From the NCBI GenBank assembly GCA_910588465.1, contig CAJUOP010000007.1, forward strand, positions 36,317 through 100,316: 64,000 nt of DNA. Direction: 5' to 3'. Every line of letters starts with the position of its first letter. The first letter of the stretch is position 1. This document shows positions 10,290 through 19,256 of this stretch, in pieces. Source of the DNA: an uncultured Christensenellaceae bacterium. Lineage in GTDB: Bacteria > Bacillota > Clostridia > Christensenellales > Borkfalkiaceae. Made by a program: the position numbers and the translations under genes. The notes under the pieces were generated by a model. The model was given only the letters and a program-made list of their open reading frames with translations. It did not search any database and was not told the DNA's origin.

Positions 10290-11186
10290 TTAAAAGAAAC
10301 CCTCTACAAACTCTTCCGCGTCGAACAGTTCCAAATCGTCCATTTTTTCGCCGACGCCCGCGAACACGACGGGCACGCCCAGTTCGCCGCAGAGCGAAAA
10401 CACGAAGCCGCCCTTTGCCGTGCCGTCCAATTTGGTTAAGACGATCCCGTCCAGCTCCACCGCCTCGTCGAACACGCGCGCCTGCGAAACCGCGTTCTGC
10501 CCCGTGGTCGCATCCAGCACCAAAAACTTGTAAAACGCCGCTTCGGGAAATTCGCGGGTAACGACCCGATCCATCTTTTTCAGCTCGTTCATTAAATTTT
10601 CTTTTACGTGCAGTCTGCCCGCGGTATCGACCAGCACCACGTCCGTCCCCTTCGCCTTTGCCGAGGATACGGCGTCGTAAATGACGGCGGCGGGGTCGCT
10701 CCCCTCCTCGTGCTTGACGATGCGCACCTTCGCGCGCTCCGCCCAGACGGACAGCTGATCGCTCGCCGCGGCGCGGAAGGTATCCGCAGCCGCCACCGTG
10801 ACGTTCTTTTTATTCTTTACGAAATAGTTGGCGACCTTGCCGATGGTGGTGGTCTTGCCCACGCCGTTCACGCCGACGAACATCATAACGCAGGGGTACT
10901 TGATTTCGGGAACGGGCGCTTCGTTCAACGTGTCTTCGAGGATATCCTTTAACAGATCGGTTACGTACTGCTCGTCCTTTATCTTGTTTCCGATCGCCTC
11001 TTCCTTCACCTGCTCGACGACGTCCTCCGCCGTGCGAACCGAAACGTCCGCCGAGATCAAGATCTCTTCCAGCTCGTCGTAAAACTCGTTGCCGATTTTA
11101 TTCTTTAAAAAGAGTTGCCGCATTTTGTGCGACACGCCCTCTTTCGTCTTTTTTAAAGCGTCTCTGATTTTTCCGAAAAATCCCAT
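10290..11186 (-). CDS. ftsY: Signal recognition particle receptor FtsY
   Basis: 298 residues, the short soluble form without the acidic A domain. An N-domain (KKTKEGVSHKMRQLF onward) precedes the GTPase G domain: GVNGVGKTTTIGKVA, VLVDTAGRLHVKENL, IVLTKLDGTAKGG and a C-terminal GVGEKMDDLELFD. It docks the SRP-ribosome complex at the membrane. Last gene of the plsX-rnc-smc-ftsY operon, 34 bp after smc. Confidence 0.97.
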   Translation of the reverse strand: MGFFGKIRDALKKTKEGVSHKMRQLFLKNKIGNEFYDELEEILISADVSVRTAEDVVEQVKEEAIGNKIKDEQYVTDLLKDILEDTLNEAPVPEIKYPCVMMFVGVNGVGKTTTIGKVANYFVKNKKNVTVAAADTFRAAASDQLSVWAERAKVRIVKHEEGSDPAAVIYDAVSSAKAKGTDVVLVDTAGRLHVKENLMNELKKMDRVVTREFPEAAFYKFLVLDATTGQNAVSQARVFDEAVELDGIVLTKLDGTAKGGFVFSLCGELGVPVVFAGVGEKMDDLELFDAEEFVEGFF

Positions 11187-11220
11187 AATTGCCTCTTATT
11201 CGATTGCGCCGTTACGTGCA

Positions 11221-14200
11221 TTATATGACGGTATCTCCACCCAAACGCGATTCCACTTCGGACAGCTTTACCGAAACGATTTTGGAAACGCCCTTTTCCT
11301 CCATGGTAACGCCGAAAAGCGTGTCCGCCTGATTCATGGTGGGCTTTCTGTGCGTGATCACGATAAACTGCGTATCCTGCGAGAACTTCTTTAAATATTT
11401 CGCAAACCGACCCACGTTCGCTTCGTCGAGCGCGGCTTCGATTTCGTCGAGAATACAGAAGGGCATGGGGCGCGTCTTTAAAATAGCGAACAGAATGGCG
11501 ATCGCCGTAAACGCCCGCTCTCCGCCCGAAAGCAGCGATATTTTTGTCAGCTTTTTGCCGGGAGGGCACGCCACGATTTCCACGCCCGCGTTGAGCGGAT
11601 CGTCGCAATTTTCGTAATCGAGCTGCATTTCGGCTTTTCCGCCGCCGAACAGCTCTTTGAAAATCTGCGTAAAGCTCTGGTTGATCGAATTGAACCCGTC
11701 GTCGAACTGCTTCTGCATTTCCGTTTTCAGCTGTTCGAGCACCGAGGTAAGGTCGAGGATTCCCTTGTCCAGGTCCTCTTTCTGCGTCTGCATTTCGGTA
11801 TAGCGCGAAAGCAGCTGGTCGTAATCCTCCTCCGCGTTCATGTTGATATTGCCGAGCGCGGATATCTTATGCTTCAAGCTGTTGATCGCGGAAGTCGACT
11901 GCGACACGTCGTAATTTTCGTCGCGCAGTTCCTTTGCCGTCTCTTCGGTAAGCCCGTACGCCTCCGAAATGCGCTGGCGCATATTTTCGAGGTTGGTTTC
12001 CGCCTTGGAAATTTCGATTTCGCTGGCGTGCTTCTCCTCACTCAGCGTGTACTGGCAGGAAAGCAGCGTGCGCTTTTCCTCGTCGATTTTAATTTGCCGT
12101 TCTGCTTCCGCGCGCTTGTCCACGTGCAGCTTTTCCACCTGCTCGCGGAGCGCGGCGACGGTGCGCTTTTCGTCCTCGGTGAGTACGATCTCCTCTTCCT
12201 GCACTTTCAGCTTTTCCACTTCCTGCTCGGCAACCGCCATCGCCTTGCGCGTTTCTTCCACCTTTATGCGGATGTGCTCCTTTTCGCGCTGCAAGCGGAA
12301 TACGTTCTGCTCCTCCGCTTCGCAAGCGGACGCGATCGCCGCGCTCTCCACCTGCAATTCGTGCAGCTGCTTCGAGAGCACGTCGCGCTCGGCGCGCAGC
12401 TTGTCCGCCTCCGCCTGACGAGCGGAAATTTCCGCCGCCGCTTCCGAACGGATCTTGTTGAGCAGATCCTCGCTTTCCGCCGAGGACAGCACCTCGTTTT
12501 CCAGACTTTCCGCCCGCTGCGAAAGCTGCTCCAACAGGGAAGTGTATTCCGCAACGTCGTGCGAAGCCTCCTGCAAGAGCGTGTCGAGCGTGCTCTCCTT
12601 TTGCGCCAGCGCGGCAAAATTCGCCGTTTGCCGCTGGACCTCCACGCGGAATTTTTCCTGATTTTCGCGCGCGGCGTTCAGGTCGTTTTCGCAATCCTCG
12701 AGGGCGGCTTTCAGCTTGGACAAAAGCGCCTGCTTTTGCGCGATCTGCCCCTCGCATTCCTTGATTCTGCGCTCGCCCGCAAGCAGGTTGCCGCTGTCGC
12801 GCCTGTGCGAGCCGCCCGTCATTGCGCCCGAGGTCGCGATGGTATCGCCGTCGAGCGTGACGATTTTAAACGCGCGGGCGTACTTTTTGGCAATGCGCGT
12901 CGCGCTGGCGATATTATCGCACACGAGCGTGTTTCCCAAAAGATTTTTAATGACGTTCTCGTAATAGCCGTCGTACTTTACCAAATCGTTGGCAAGCCCC
13001 AGCGCGCCCTCTTCCTTTAAGGCGTTTAATATCTCGCGGCTGTCCCCGCGGGCGCGCATGGTTTCCACGGGCAGAAAGGTGACGATGCCCCCGCCCGTCC
13101 GCTTTAAATATTCGATGAGATCGCGTGCGTCGTTCGCCGTGGCGGTCACAAGGTTTTGCATCGCGCCGCCGAACGCCGTTTCGATGGCGGCTTCGTATTT
13201 CGCTTCGGTGGACACGATATCTGCGATCGCGCCCTTGATTTTAGCTCCGAGCTCGGGCTTCTCCTTTGCGGTAAGCTGCAATTTCCGCACCGAATCGCGG
13301 TAGCCGTCGAAGCGGTTTTTCAAATCGCGGTACAGCTCGAGGTTGTGCGAAAGGTTGGCAATGGAGGTATTGCAGGAGACGATATCCTCCGTAAGCTTCT
13401 GGCGGGAGCGCGAGAGGTCCGCAACCGTTTCGGAAAGTTCCTCCTGTCTTGCGCCCTCTTCGTCCAAAAACGTTTCGCAGGCGGCTTTCTGCGCCTTGCA
13501 CTCCTCCGCCTCGCGCGAGAACTCCGCCTCGCGCAGCTTCGCCTTTTCGATCGCCGCGCGCACCTCGCGGATCCGCTCGCTCGTGGCGTCCTTTTTCGCC
13601 GAAAGGCTTCCCGCCGCCGCGCGCACGTCCGCAAGGTTTTCCACCGACGAAAGCTCGCTTTCGCGCTTTTCGCGCGAGATCCGCTCGTATGCTTCTACCC
13701 GAGCGTCCGCTTCGCGCAGCTTTCCGGAAAGCAGGGCGCCCTCCTTTTCGATCTCCTTGGCGCGCTTTACACCCTCCGCCTTTTTCTTTTCGCTCGCCGC
13801 GACCGAATCGTCGATTTCAAGCGAACGGCGCAGAGAATATTCCACGTCGTCCGAGGCGCGCGAGAGCTGGGTGCGGTAAGAGCGTATCTGCTCGTCGATG
13901 ACTTTCGCTTCGCCGCTCTTGCGTTCCAGCCCCACCTCAAACACGCGCAGCTTATCGTTTACGCCGCGCAACCGCTCGTCCGCTTCCAACACGGTTTCGC
14001 GCGACTTGCGCTCGTCCATATCCAACTCGGTAAGGCGGAGCTCCACCTCCTGCAACCGCTCGTCCGCGCGGCGGATCTTTTCGCGGTGCTTGTCCGTTTC
14101 GGCGGTGAACGATTCCGACCGAACGAGATATGTATTTACCTCTTCGTATTGCAGCCGTCCCGAATACTCGCGGTATTTCTTCGCCGTTTCCGCCTGCTTT

Positions 14201-14817
14201 TCCAGAGGGCGGAGCTGATTTTCCGCTTCGTCCATTCTCTGCACGAACACGGTTAAATTGTCCTTCGCGTTTTCGAGCTTGCGCTCGATCTCACCCTTTT
14301 GCGACTTGAACTTCATTACGCCCGTCGCTTCCTCGAAGATGGCGCGCCGATCCTCTGGCTTGGCGTTCATGATCTGTTCCACCTTGCCCTGACCGATAAT
14401 AGAGTAGCCCTCTTTTCCGATGCCCACGCCGTGCAGCAGCGCGACGATATCCTTTAAGCGACACGCCTGTTTGTTGAGCAGATATTCGCTTTCGCCCGAA
14501 CGGTACAGGCGGCGCGTCATGGCGACCTCTTCGTAGTCGATATCGAACAGGCGGGCGCTGTTGTCGAACACCAACGTCACCTCGCAGTAAGAGAGCGCGC
14601 GGCGCGATTCCGTGCCGTTAAAAATGACGTCCTGCATACTCGTTCCGCGCAGCGTCTTTGCGGACTGCTCGCCCAGCACCCAGCGCACGGCGTCCGCAAC
14701 GTTGCTCTTTCCGCACCCGTTGGGTCCTACGATACAGGTTACCCCGTCGTCGAATTTTACCGAGGTTTTGTCCGCAAACGATTTAAACCCCACAAGTTGT
14801 ATTTCTTTAAAATTCAA
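11221..14817 (-). CDS. smc: Chromosome segregation ATPase SMC
   Basis: 1198 residues with the SMC plan: N-terminal Walker A (GPNGCGKSNVADAVRWVLG), a long coiled coil, a hinge around residues 500-660 (GAIADIVSTEAKYEAAIE, then GDTIATSGAMTGGSHRR), a second coiled coil, and a C-terminal head with signature LLSGGERAFTAIAILF and Walker B CILDEIEAALDEAN. It condenses and segregates chromosomes with ScpAB. The start is TTG, overlapping the rnc stop (TTGA, 4 bp); the N-terminus MNFKEIQLVGFKSFADKT aligns with the family start. Confidence 0.98.
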   Translation of the reverse strand: MNFKEIQLVGFKSFADKTSVKFDDGVTCIVGPNGCGKSNVADAVRWVLGEQSAKTLRGTSMQDVIFNGTESRRALSYCEVTLVFDNSARLFDIDYEEVAMTRRLYRSGESEYLLNKQACRLKDIVALLHGVGIGKEGYSIIGQGKVEQIMNAKPEDRRAIFEEATGVMKFKSQKGEIERKLENAKDNLTVFVQRMDEAENQLRPLEKQAETAKKYREYSGRLQYEEVNTYLVRSESFTAETDKHREKIRRADERLQEVELRLTELDMDERKSRETVLEADERLRGVNDKLRVFEVGLERKSGEAKVIDEQIRSYRTQLSRASDDVEYSLRRSLEIDDSVAASEKKKAEGVKRAKEIEKEGALLSGKLREADARVEAYERISREKRESELSSVENLADVRAAAGSLSAKKDATSERIREVRAAIEKAKLREAEFSREAEECKAQKAACETFLDEEGARQEELSETVADLSRSRQKLTEDIVSCNTSIANLSHNLELYRDLKNRFDGYRDSVRKLQLTAKEKPELGAKIKGAIADIVSTEAKYEAAIETAFGGAMQNLVTATANDARDLIEYLKRTGGGIVTFLPVETMRARGDSREILNALKEEGALGLANDLVKYDGYYENVIKNLLGNTLVCDNIASATRIAKKYARAFKIVTLDGDTIATSGAMTGGSHRRDSGNLLAGERRIKECEGQIAQKQALLSKLKAALEDCENDLNAARENQEKFRVEVQRQTANFAALAQKESTLDTLLQEASHDVAEYTSLLEQLSQRAESLENEVLSSAESEDLLNKIRSEAAAEISARQAEADKLRAERDVLSKQLHELQVESAAIASACEAEEQNVFRLQREKEHIRIKVEETRKAMAVAEQEVEKLKVQEEEIVLTEDEKRTVAALREQVEKLHVDKRAEAERQIKIDEEKRTLLSCQYTLSEEKHASEIEISKAETNLENMRQRISEAYGLTEETAKELRDENYDVSQSTSAINSLKHKISALGNINMNAEEDYDQLLSRYTEMQTQKEDLDKGILDLTSVLEQLKTEMQKQFDDGFNSINQSFTQIFKELFGGGKAEMQLDYENCDDPLNAGVEIVACPPGKKLTKISLLSGGERAFTAIAILFAILKTRPMPFCILDEIEAALDEANVGRFAKYLKKFSQDTQFIVITHRKPTMNQADTLFGVTMEEKGVSKIVSVKLSEVESRLGGDTVI

Positions 14818-15485
14818 TTCGATTCCCTCGCTAAAAGTTGATACAGTGCTTTCGCCGCCGCTTTCTCCGCGGCTTTTTTAAACTTCGCCCGCCCCGTCGC
14901 GCTTACGCCCAGCGCGCTTGCCGTGCAGACGTATTCTCCGTTTTCCTCGCGTCCCGTATATAAAACCGCCTTGCCGCCGCCCTGCCTTATCTTACTCTGC
15001 ACGAGCTCCTGCAACAGCGAGCGGTAATTTTTATCCTCTACGCGCACCGCGAACGTTAAGATAAATTCGCTTGCGGCTTTCAGTCCGCCGTCCAGATATA
15101 TCCCCGCGGCGACCGCCTCGAACAAGCTCGAAGCCGTCTTGCCGCGCACGTTCTCCTCGCCGCCCGAAAAGCGCAAAAACCGCATGAGATCCGCCCGCTT
15201 TTCGCTTTGCGTAAGCGCAGTCTGAGAAACGTATTCCTGCCGCACGTCCGTCAGCTCGCCCTCGTCGAAGGAGCGGAAATTCAAAAACAAATTTTCCGAA
15301 ACGCAAAGCCCGAGCACCGCGTCGCCCAAAAATTCCAGCCGTTCGTTGCTCGCTTCGTTGTTTCCGTTCGCGTAGCTCGAATGGGTGAAGCACCGCTTTA
15401 ACAGCTCCTTATCCTCAAACGTATATCCGATCGCCCGCTCGGCTTTTGCAGCCGTCTCGGCGGTCCAGTCCTCTCCGCTTCTCAT
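14814..15485 (-). CDS. rnc: Ribonuclease III
   Basis: 223 residues from the ATG at 15485, which overlaps the plsX stop (ATGA, 4 bp). A longer in-frame extension exists, but it runs inside plsX and adds unconserved sequence. The endonuclease domain has the signature NERLEFLGDAVLGL; the double-stranded-RNA-binding domain begins near LLQELVQSKIRQGGG and ends AKFKKAAEKAAAKAL. It processes rRNA precursors and structured mRNAs. It sits between plsX and smc; the fabD-fabG-acpP genes often found there are missing. Confidence 0.97.
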   Translation of the reverse strand: MRSGEDWTAETAAKAERAIGYTFEDKELLKRCFTHSSYANGNNEASNERLEFLGDAVLGLCVSENLFLNFRSFDEGELTDVRQEYVSQTALTQSEKRADLMRFLRFSGGEENVRGKTASSLFEAVAAGIYLDGGLKAASEFILTFAVRVEDKNYRSLLQELVQSKIRQGGGKAVLYTGREENGEYVCTASALGVSATGRAKFKKAAEKAAAKALYQLLARESN

Positions 15486-16504
15486 TCCTGCTCCGCGGCG
15501 ATTTCCGTTTCCAGCCGAGCGGATATTTCGCCGATCAGATTTCCGCGGCAAGCGTCCACAGCCTGTATCACGGACGGACAAATGCTCTTCGCCTTACTCG
15601 ACCCGTGCGACTTGACGACCACCTTTTTCAGCCCCAAAAACACCGAGCCGCCGTAACGCGAATAATCGAGCGCGGTTGTCAGCTTGCCGATATATTTGCG
15701 CGCGCGCAGATACGCGAGCTTCCCGCCCAGCGAGGAGGCGAAAGACGAGCGCAGCACCGTTGCGACCATCTTTCCGCAGCCCTCTATGGATTTGAGCGCC
15801 ACGTTGCCGGAAAAGCCGTCGCTTACCACCACGTCCACGTCTCCGTACATGATATCGCGCCCCTCCACGTTGCCCGCGAATTCGATCCCCGCGGTTTGCT
15901 TTAACAGCGCGTAAGCCTCCTGATGCAGAGGATCGCCCTTATGCTCCTCCGTCCCGTTGGAAAGCAACCCCACATGCGGCTTTTCCATCTCGAACGCCGT
16001 TTTGCCGTAAACGCTCGCCATGAGGGCGAACTGCGAAAGATACGCGGGCTTGCACTCCGCATTCGCGCCGCAGTCGCAAAGCAAGGTTTGCGTGCCGCGC
16101 ACGTTGGGAAGCGCGGGGCACAGCGCGGGACGGTGAACGCCCTTAATGCGCCCCACAAGCATAACTCCGCCCGTGAGCACCGCGCCCGTAGACCCTGCGG
16201 AAACAAACCCGCCCGCTTCTTCGTCCTCTTTTAAAAGCCTCAGCCCCACCACGAGCGAGCTGTCCTTTTTCGTGCGGACGGCGGAGGTGGGCACGTCGTC
16301 GTTGGTGATCGTTTCCGCGCAGTCGACCACTTCCACGCGCGAAGCGTCGTATTTGTATTTTTTCAGTTCGGCGGCAACCGCCTTTTCCATTCCCGTAAAG
16401 ACGAGCTTAAAATCCTTTCTCTCGCGCAGCGCTTGCAGCGCGCCCTTTACGATTTCTGCGGGCGCGTTGTCTCCGCCCATGGCGTCTACGATAATTTTTA
16501 ACAT
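15482..16504 (-). CDS. plsX: Phosphate acyltransferase PlsX
   Basis: 340 residues from the ATG at 16504 (MLKIIVDAMGGDNAPAEIV), with GGAGAAATT just before it. PlsX converts acyl-ACP to acyl-phosphate, the first step of phosphatidic acid synthesis through PlsY. Family segments seen include DVVVSDGFSGNVALKSIEG and YGGSVFLGLKKVVVKSHGSS. First gene of the plsX-rnc-smc-ftsY operon. Confidence 0.96.
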   Translation of the reverse strand: MLKIIVDAMGGDNAPAEIVKGALQALRERKDFKLVFTGMEKAVAAELKKYKYDASRVEVVDCAETITNDDVPTSAVRTKKDSSLVVGLRLLKEDEEAGGFVSAGSTGAVLTGGVMLVGRIKGVHRPALCPALPNVRGTQTLLCDCGANAECKPAYLSQFALMASVYGKTAFEMEKPHVGLLSNGTEEHKGDPLHQEAYALLKQTAGIEFAGNVEGRDIMYGDVDVVVSDGFSGNVALKSIEGCGKMVATVLRSSFASSLGGKLAYLRARKYIGKLTTALDYSRYGGSVFLGLKKVVVKSHGSSKAKSICPSVIQAVDACRGNLIGEISARLETEIAAEQE

Positions 16505-16539
16505 AATTTCTCCTGTACGAAAACGACAGTACAAAACCG

Positions 16540-16568
16540 ATTATACCATTTTTTCCGCAAAAACACAA
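16540..16568 (-). promoter_or_regulatory. Extended -10 promoter of plsX
   Basis: Minus strand: TTGTGT (16568-16563), 17 bp, TATAAT (16545-16540) preceded by TG in TGGTATAAT. Between it and the ATG lies an inverted repeat TGTAC/GTACA (within 16515-16534) that could be an operator; it does not match the FapR box in spacing. Confidence 0.7.
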
Positions 16569-16632
16569 TTCTTTCGTTGGCGGAAAGCAAAATTTTTTTA
16601 TTTCGCGCCTTTCCCGCGCGCGAAAAACCTTC

Positions 16633-17751
16633 TTATTCGCGCTCCACGCGCACCACGGGCTCGTATTCGCCCATCACGCGCACGGCGCGCTCGATCGTCT
16701 TTTGTATCTCCTCGTCCTTTTGCGGGCAGGAATAGGGAACCCCCGCCTCGAAAATCACTTTGATCTGCGCCCCGCGCACCAGGCGGAAATCGTGCAGGTC
16801 GATCTCCTCGAACATTCCCTCGACGGCGGCGCGGATGCGCGTTTCCAGCTCCAACGCTTCCGAATCGTTTAAATCGACGGGATCGAAGTGCGCGGTCAGC
16901 TCCACGCCCGTTTCCTCCAATACGCCGCGCTCCACGCGGTCGAGATAGGAATGCGTGACTGCCGCGGGAAGGTTAGCGTCCGCCTCGATATGCGCGGTGG
17001 CATAGTAACGGTCGCGCCCGAAGCGGTACACGCGCAGATCGTGCACGCCGATGATCCCCTCCCCGTTTAAAATAACCGCGCGGATTTTCTCGATCGTTTC
17101 GGGGTCGGGCGCAACGCCCAGCAGCTTGGTGCCCGCATCGCGCAAAACGCTTATCCCCTCCCACGCGATAAACAGCGCCACCACCAGCCCCGCGTAGCCG
17201 TCCGCCGCGATCCCGTAATGCGAAAGCAGCAAGCCGGCGCCCACCGCAAAGGTGGCAAGGCAGTCGCAGGCGCTGTCCGTTGCCGCCGCCTTTAAGGTGT
17301 CCGAACCGATTTTTTTCGCGGTGACGGAATACAAAAAAAACATTCCCGCCTTCACCGCAACCGAAACACCCAAAAGAACGTACACGAACACGTTTCCCTG
17401 CGAAAGTCCGCCGTCCGCGATTTTCCCGATCGACTCGCGCAACAGCTCCGCTGCGAGCAGTAAAATCAAAAACGAAATGATCATCGAAGCGACGTACTCC
17501 GCCCGCTGATGTCCGTAGGGGTGCTCCTTATCCGCGGGCTTTTGCGAAATGCGGAAGGAAACGAGCGAAACCGCCCCGCTGCCGCAGTCGCTCAAATTGT
17601 TCAGTCCGTCCGCAACGAGCGAGACCAGCGAGGTAAAGATGCCGAGCACGATTTTTGCGACCGCCAGCAAAAAATTGAGTGCGATGCCCGCAAGCGAAAC
17701 CAAGCTTCCCCGCTTACCGCGCGCCGATTCGTTTCGATTCAAGTTTTCCAT
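16633..17751 (-). CDS. Cation diffusion facilitator (CDF) metal transporter
   Basis: 372 residues from the ATG at 17751. The six-helix CDF membrane domain carries the paired acidic metal-site motifs in TM2 (LVADGLNNLSD) and TM5 (ATDSACD), plus HPYGHQRAEYV in the TM2-TM3 loop. A cytoplasmic C-terminal domain follows (GVHDLRVYRFGRDRYYATAHIE), with a further ~80-residue extension that looks like a second copy of that module. Such proteins export Zn, Mn, Fe or Co using the proton gradient; the metal cannot be read here. No Shine-Dalgarno precedes the ATG and the -10 box ends 7 nt before it, so the mRNA is probably leaderless. Confidence 0.88.
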   Translation of the reverse strand: MENLNRNESARGKRGSLVSLAGIALNFLLAVAKIVLGIFTSLVSLVADGLNNLSDCGSGAVSLVSFRISQKPADKEHPYGHQRAEYVASMIISFLILLLAAELLRESIGKIADGGLSQGNVFVYVLLGVSVAVKAGMFFLYSVTAKKIGSDTLKAAATDSACDCLATFAVGAGLLLSHYGIAADGYAGLVVALFIAWEGISVLRDAGTKLLGVAPDPETIEKIRAVILNGEGIIGVHDLRVYRFGRDRYYATAHIEADANLPAAVTHSYLDRVERGVLEETGVELTAHFDPVDLNDSEALELETRIRAAVEGMFEEIDLHDFRLVRGAQIKVIFEAGVPYSCPQKDEEIQKTIERAVRVMGEYEPVVRVERE

Positions 17752-17758
17752 ATGCAAC

Positions 17759-17787
17759 ATTATACACAATAAATAAATTTTTGTCAT
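17759..17787 (-). promoter_or_regulatory. Promoter of the CDF gene, placed for a leaderless mRNA
   Basis: Minus strand: ATGACA (17787-17782), 17 bp, TATAAT (17764-17759), then seven bases and the ATG at 17751. The expected transcription start falls on or next to the start codon. Confidence 0.75.
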
Positions 17788-17791
17788 ACGT

Positions 17792-17822
17792 TTGACGGAA
17801 ATTATTTCTTTTGCGGTATAAT
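17792..17822 (+). promoter_or_regulatory. Promoter candidate for ndoA
   Basis: TTGACG (17792-17797), a 19-bp spacer and TATAAT (17817-17822), giving a leader of about 87 nt before the toxin ATG. The divergent CDF promoter overlaps its upstream side. Confidence 0.6.
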
Positions 17823-17915
17823 CGGAACAAGTTCGGGCGATAAAAAATATGTGAGCAAATATTTCGGTTGTTACATAAAATGATAGCGGAGGGTGTTTGT
17901 TCACAAAGGAGAAAT

Positions 17916-18272
17916 ATGAACGTTAAACGAGGAGAACTTTACTATGCCGACCTCTCTCCCGTGGTGGGGAGCGAGCAGGGCGGCGTGCGCCCCGTTCTTG
18001 TGGTGCAGAACGACACGGGGAACAAATATTCCCCCACGGTGATCGCGGCGGCGGTCACAAGCAGGATACACAAGGCAAAGCTGCCGACGCATATCGAACT
18101 GCCCTCCGCGTTCGGGCTTGCCAAGGACAGCGTGATCCTGCTCGAGCAGATCCGCACGATAGACAAAAAACGGCTGATGTCGCGGATCGGCGAGCTTCCG
18201 CCTTCCACCATGTCGCGCGTAAACCGCGCCATTTTAATAAGTCTCGGCTTCGACGGCTACTACCGCGCATAA
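17916..18272 (+). CDS. ndoA: MazF/EndoA-family mRNA endoribonuclease toxin
   Basis: 118 residues from the ATG at 17916 after AAGGAG (17906-17911). The protein is very close to Bacillus Endo[60 protein letters not shown]. The Arg of RPVLVVQ and the Thr of AAAVTS sit where the EndoA catalytic residues are. The enzyme cleaves mRNA at a short motif. The usual antitoxin gene (ndoAI/mazE) directly upstream is missing; the upstream neighbour is the divergent CDF gene. A hairpin follows. Confidence 0.93.
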   Translation: MNVKRGELYYADLSPVVGSEQGGVRPVLVVQNDTGNKYSPTVIAAAVTSRIHKAKLPTHIELPSAFGLAKDSVILLEQIRTIDKKRLMSRIGELPPSTMSRVNRAILISLGFDGYYRA

Positions 18273-18331
18273 TTTCCGCCCGCCGAATTTTTTCACCCGC
18301 CCCCTTTTCTCCGCCTCGGCGGTAATCATAT

Positions 18332-18360
18332 CCCGAAAAAACGAGACTCGTTTTTTCGGG
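18332..18360. terminator. Palindromic terminator after ndoA
   Basis: CCCGAAAAAACGAG (18332-18345), one base, CTCGTTTTTTCGGG (18347-18360): perfect 14-bp arms with the T-run inside the stem. It lies between convergent ndoA and the isomerase-like gene. Confidence 0.7.
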
Positions 18361-18374
18361 AACATTACAAAAAC

Positions 18375-18403
18375 GCGCCCCGACGCACGATGCGTCGGGG
18401 CGC
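18375..18403 (-). terminator. Terminator of the isomerase-like gene
   Basis: GCGCCCCGACGCA (18375-18387), loop CGA, TGCGTCGGGGCGC (18391-18403), with a minus-strand GTTTTTG tail 20 bp after the stop codon. Confidence 0.85.
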
Positions 18404-18422
18404 TGTATTTGCTCTTTCTCAT

Positions 18423-19211
18423 TTACGAATACTTTTCCGACTTTTCCGCAAGGAAATCGTATGCAGATTTCAGCTCGCCTAAATCTTTGTAATCCCCCGC
18501 GTAATTTTCGATGATCGCCGCGCCCGTAAATCCCTCGCCGCGCAGCATACGGAACAGCTCGTCGAAGTCAAACGAGCCCCGCCCCGCAAGGCAAAGCTTT
18601 CCGTCCGTCGTAATATCGCTCACGTGCACGTGCGAAATCGCGCCGCCCATCTCCCGCAGGTACTCCCTGTAATCGTACCCCGAAATGCGTGCCTGCTTGA
18701 TATCGAGCACGCCCTTTAACTTCGGACAGCGCGCCTTTATCTCGCGGAAGAGCCCTGGTCGGTTATAAAACGCCCACTCCACGTTTTCCAGACAAAGCGA
18801 AACGCCGAAGCGTTCGCAATGCTCCGCGATCTCCCGCGTGAGCTCCGCCGTGCGAGGGACGTCCTCGCGAAAGGTGCGTTTAATACGGGCAAGCCCGTGA
18901 AAGGTGTAATTTTTCGCGCCCAGAATACGCGAGGAGGTCAGCACCTTGTCCAACAGGGAAAACGAGTCCGCCTTCACCCGCGGGTGCGCATTGTACAACT
19001 GGGGCTCGAACTGCGTGTTTAACACGTGAAAGGAGTTTACAAACAAATCTCCCCGCTTCACGTTCAACATTTCGGAAAAGGACGGCTCGTACTCGCTGAA
19101 CGAAGTATAAAATACCTCCGCCGCCGCGATTTTCCATTCGGCGAACAGCGCGAGCGCATCCTCGTTATACGGTCGGTTAAACAGCGTTGCCGTAGAAATT
19201 CCCGCGATCAT
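18423..19211 (-). CDS. Xylose-isomerase-like TIM barrel (AP endonuclease 2 / sugar epimerase family)
   Basis: 262 residues from the ATG at 19211 after GGGAGAA. TIM-barrel features of the sugar phosphate isomerase/epimerase group: LCLENVEWAF (metal-ligand Glu), GVLDIKQARISGYDY (Asp and Lys), ISHVHVSDITTDGK (His), and AAIIENY near the end. Such enzymes isomerise or epimerise sugars or inositols using a divalent metal; the substrate is unknown. It lies 45 bp downstream of pgm with a weak hairpin between. Confidence 0.75.
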   Translation of the reverse strand: MIAGISTATLFNRPYNEDALALFAEWKIAAAEVFYTSFSEYEPSFSEMLNVKRGDLFVNSFHVLNTQFEPQLYNAHPRVKADSFSLLDKVLTSSRILGAKNYTFHGLARIKRTFREDVPRTAELTREIAEHCERFGVSLCLENVEWAFYNRPGLFREIKARCPKLKGVLDIKQARISGYDYREYLREMGGAISHVHVSDITTDGKLCLAGRGSFDFDELFRMLRGEGFTGAAIIENYAGDYKDLGELKSAYDFLAEKSEKYS

Positions 19212-19228
19212 CTTTTCTCCCGAAAACA

Positions 19229-19247
19229 CCCGCCGAATTTCGGCGGG
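19229..19247 (-). terminator. Weak hairpin between pgm and the isomerase-like gene
   Basis: CCCGCCGA (19229-19236) and TCGGCGGG (19240-19247) form a short GC stem after pgm with a TGTTTTC tail on the minus strand. It may only attenuate transcription. Confidence 0.45.
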
Positions 19248-19256
19248 CGGTCTTTT

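Noticed and set aside
11869..14256. Large plus-strand frames opposite smc (up to 383 codons)
   Set aside because: Shadow frames of the coiled-coil coding sequence; composition is the mirror of SMC codons.
15485..15581. Longer start for RNase III
   Set aside because: The extra residues are unconserved and lie inside plsX; the ATGA overlap start fits the family length.
16515..16534. FapR operator before plsX
   Set aside because: TGTAC/GTACA are separated by 10 bp, not the compact FapR palindrome, and fapR is absent.
18332..18403. Riboswitch or structured RNA after ndoA
   Set aside because: Two adjacent simple hairpins between convergent genes are explained as terminators.
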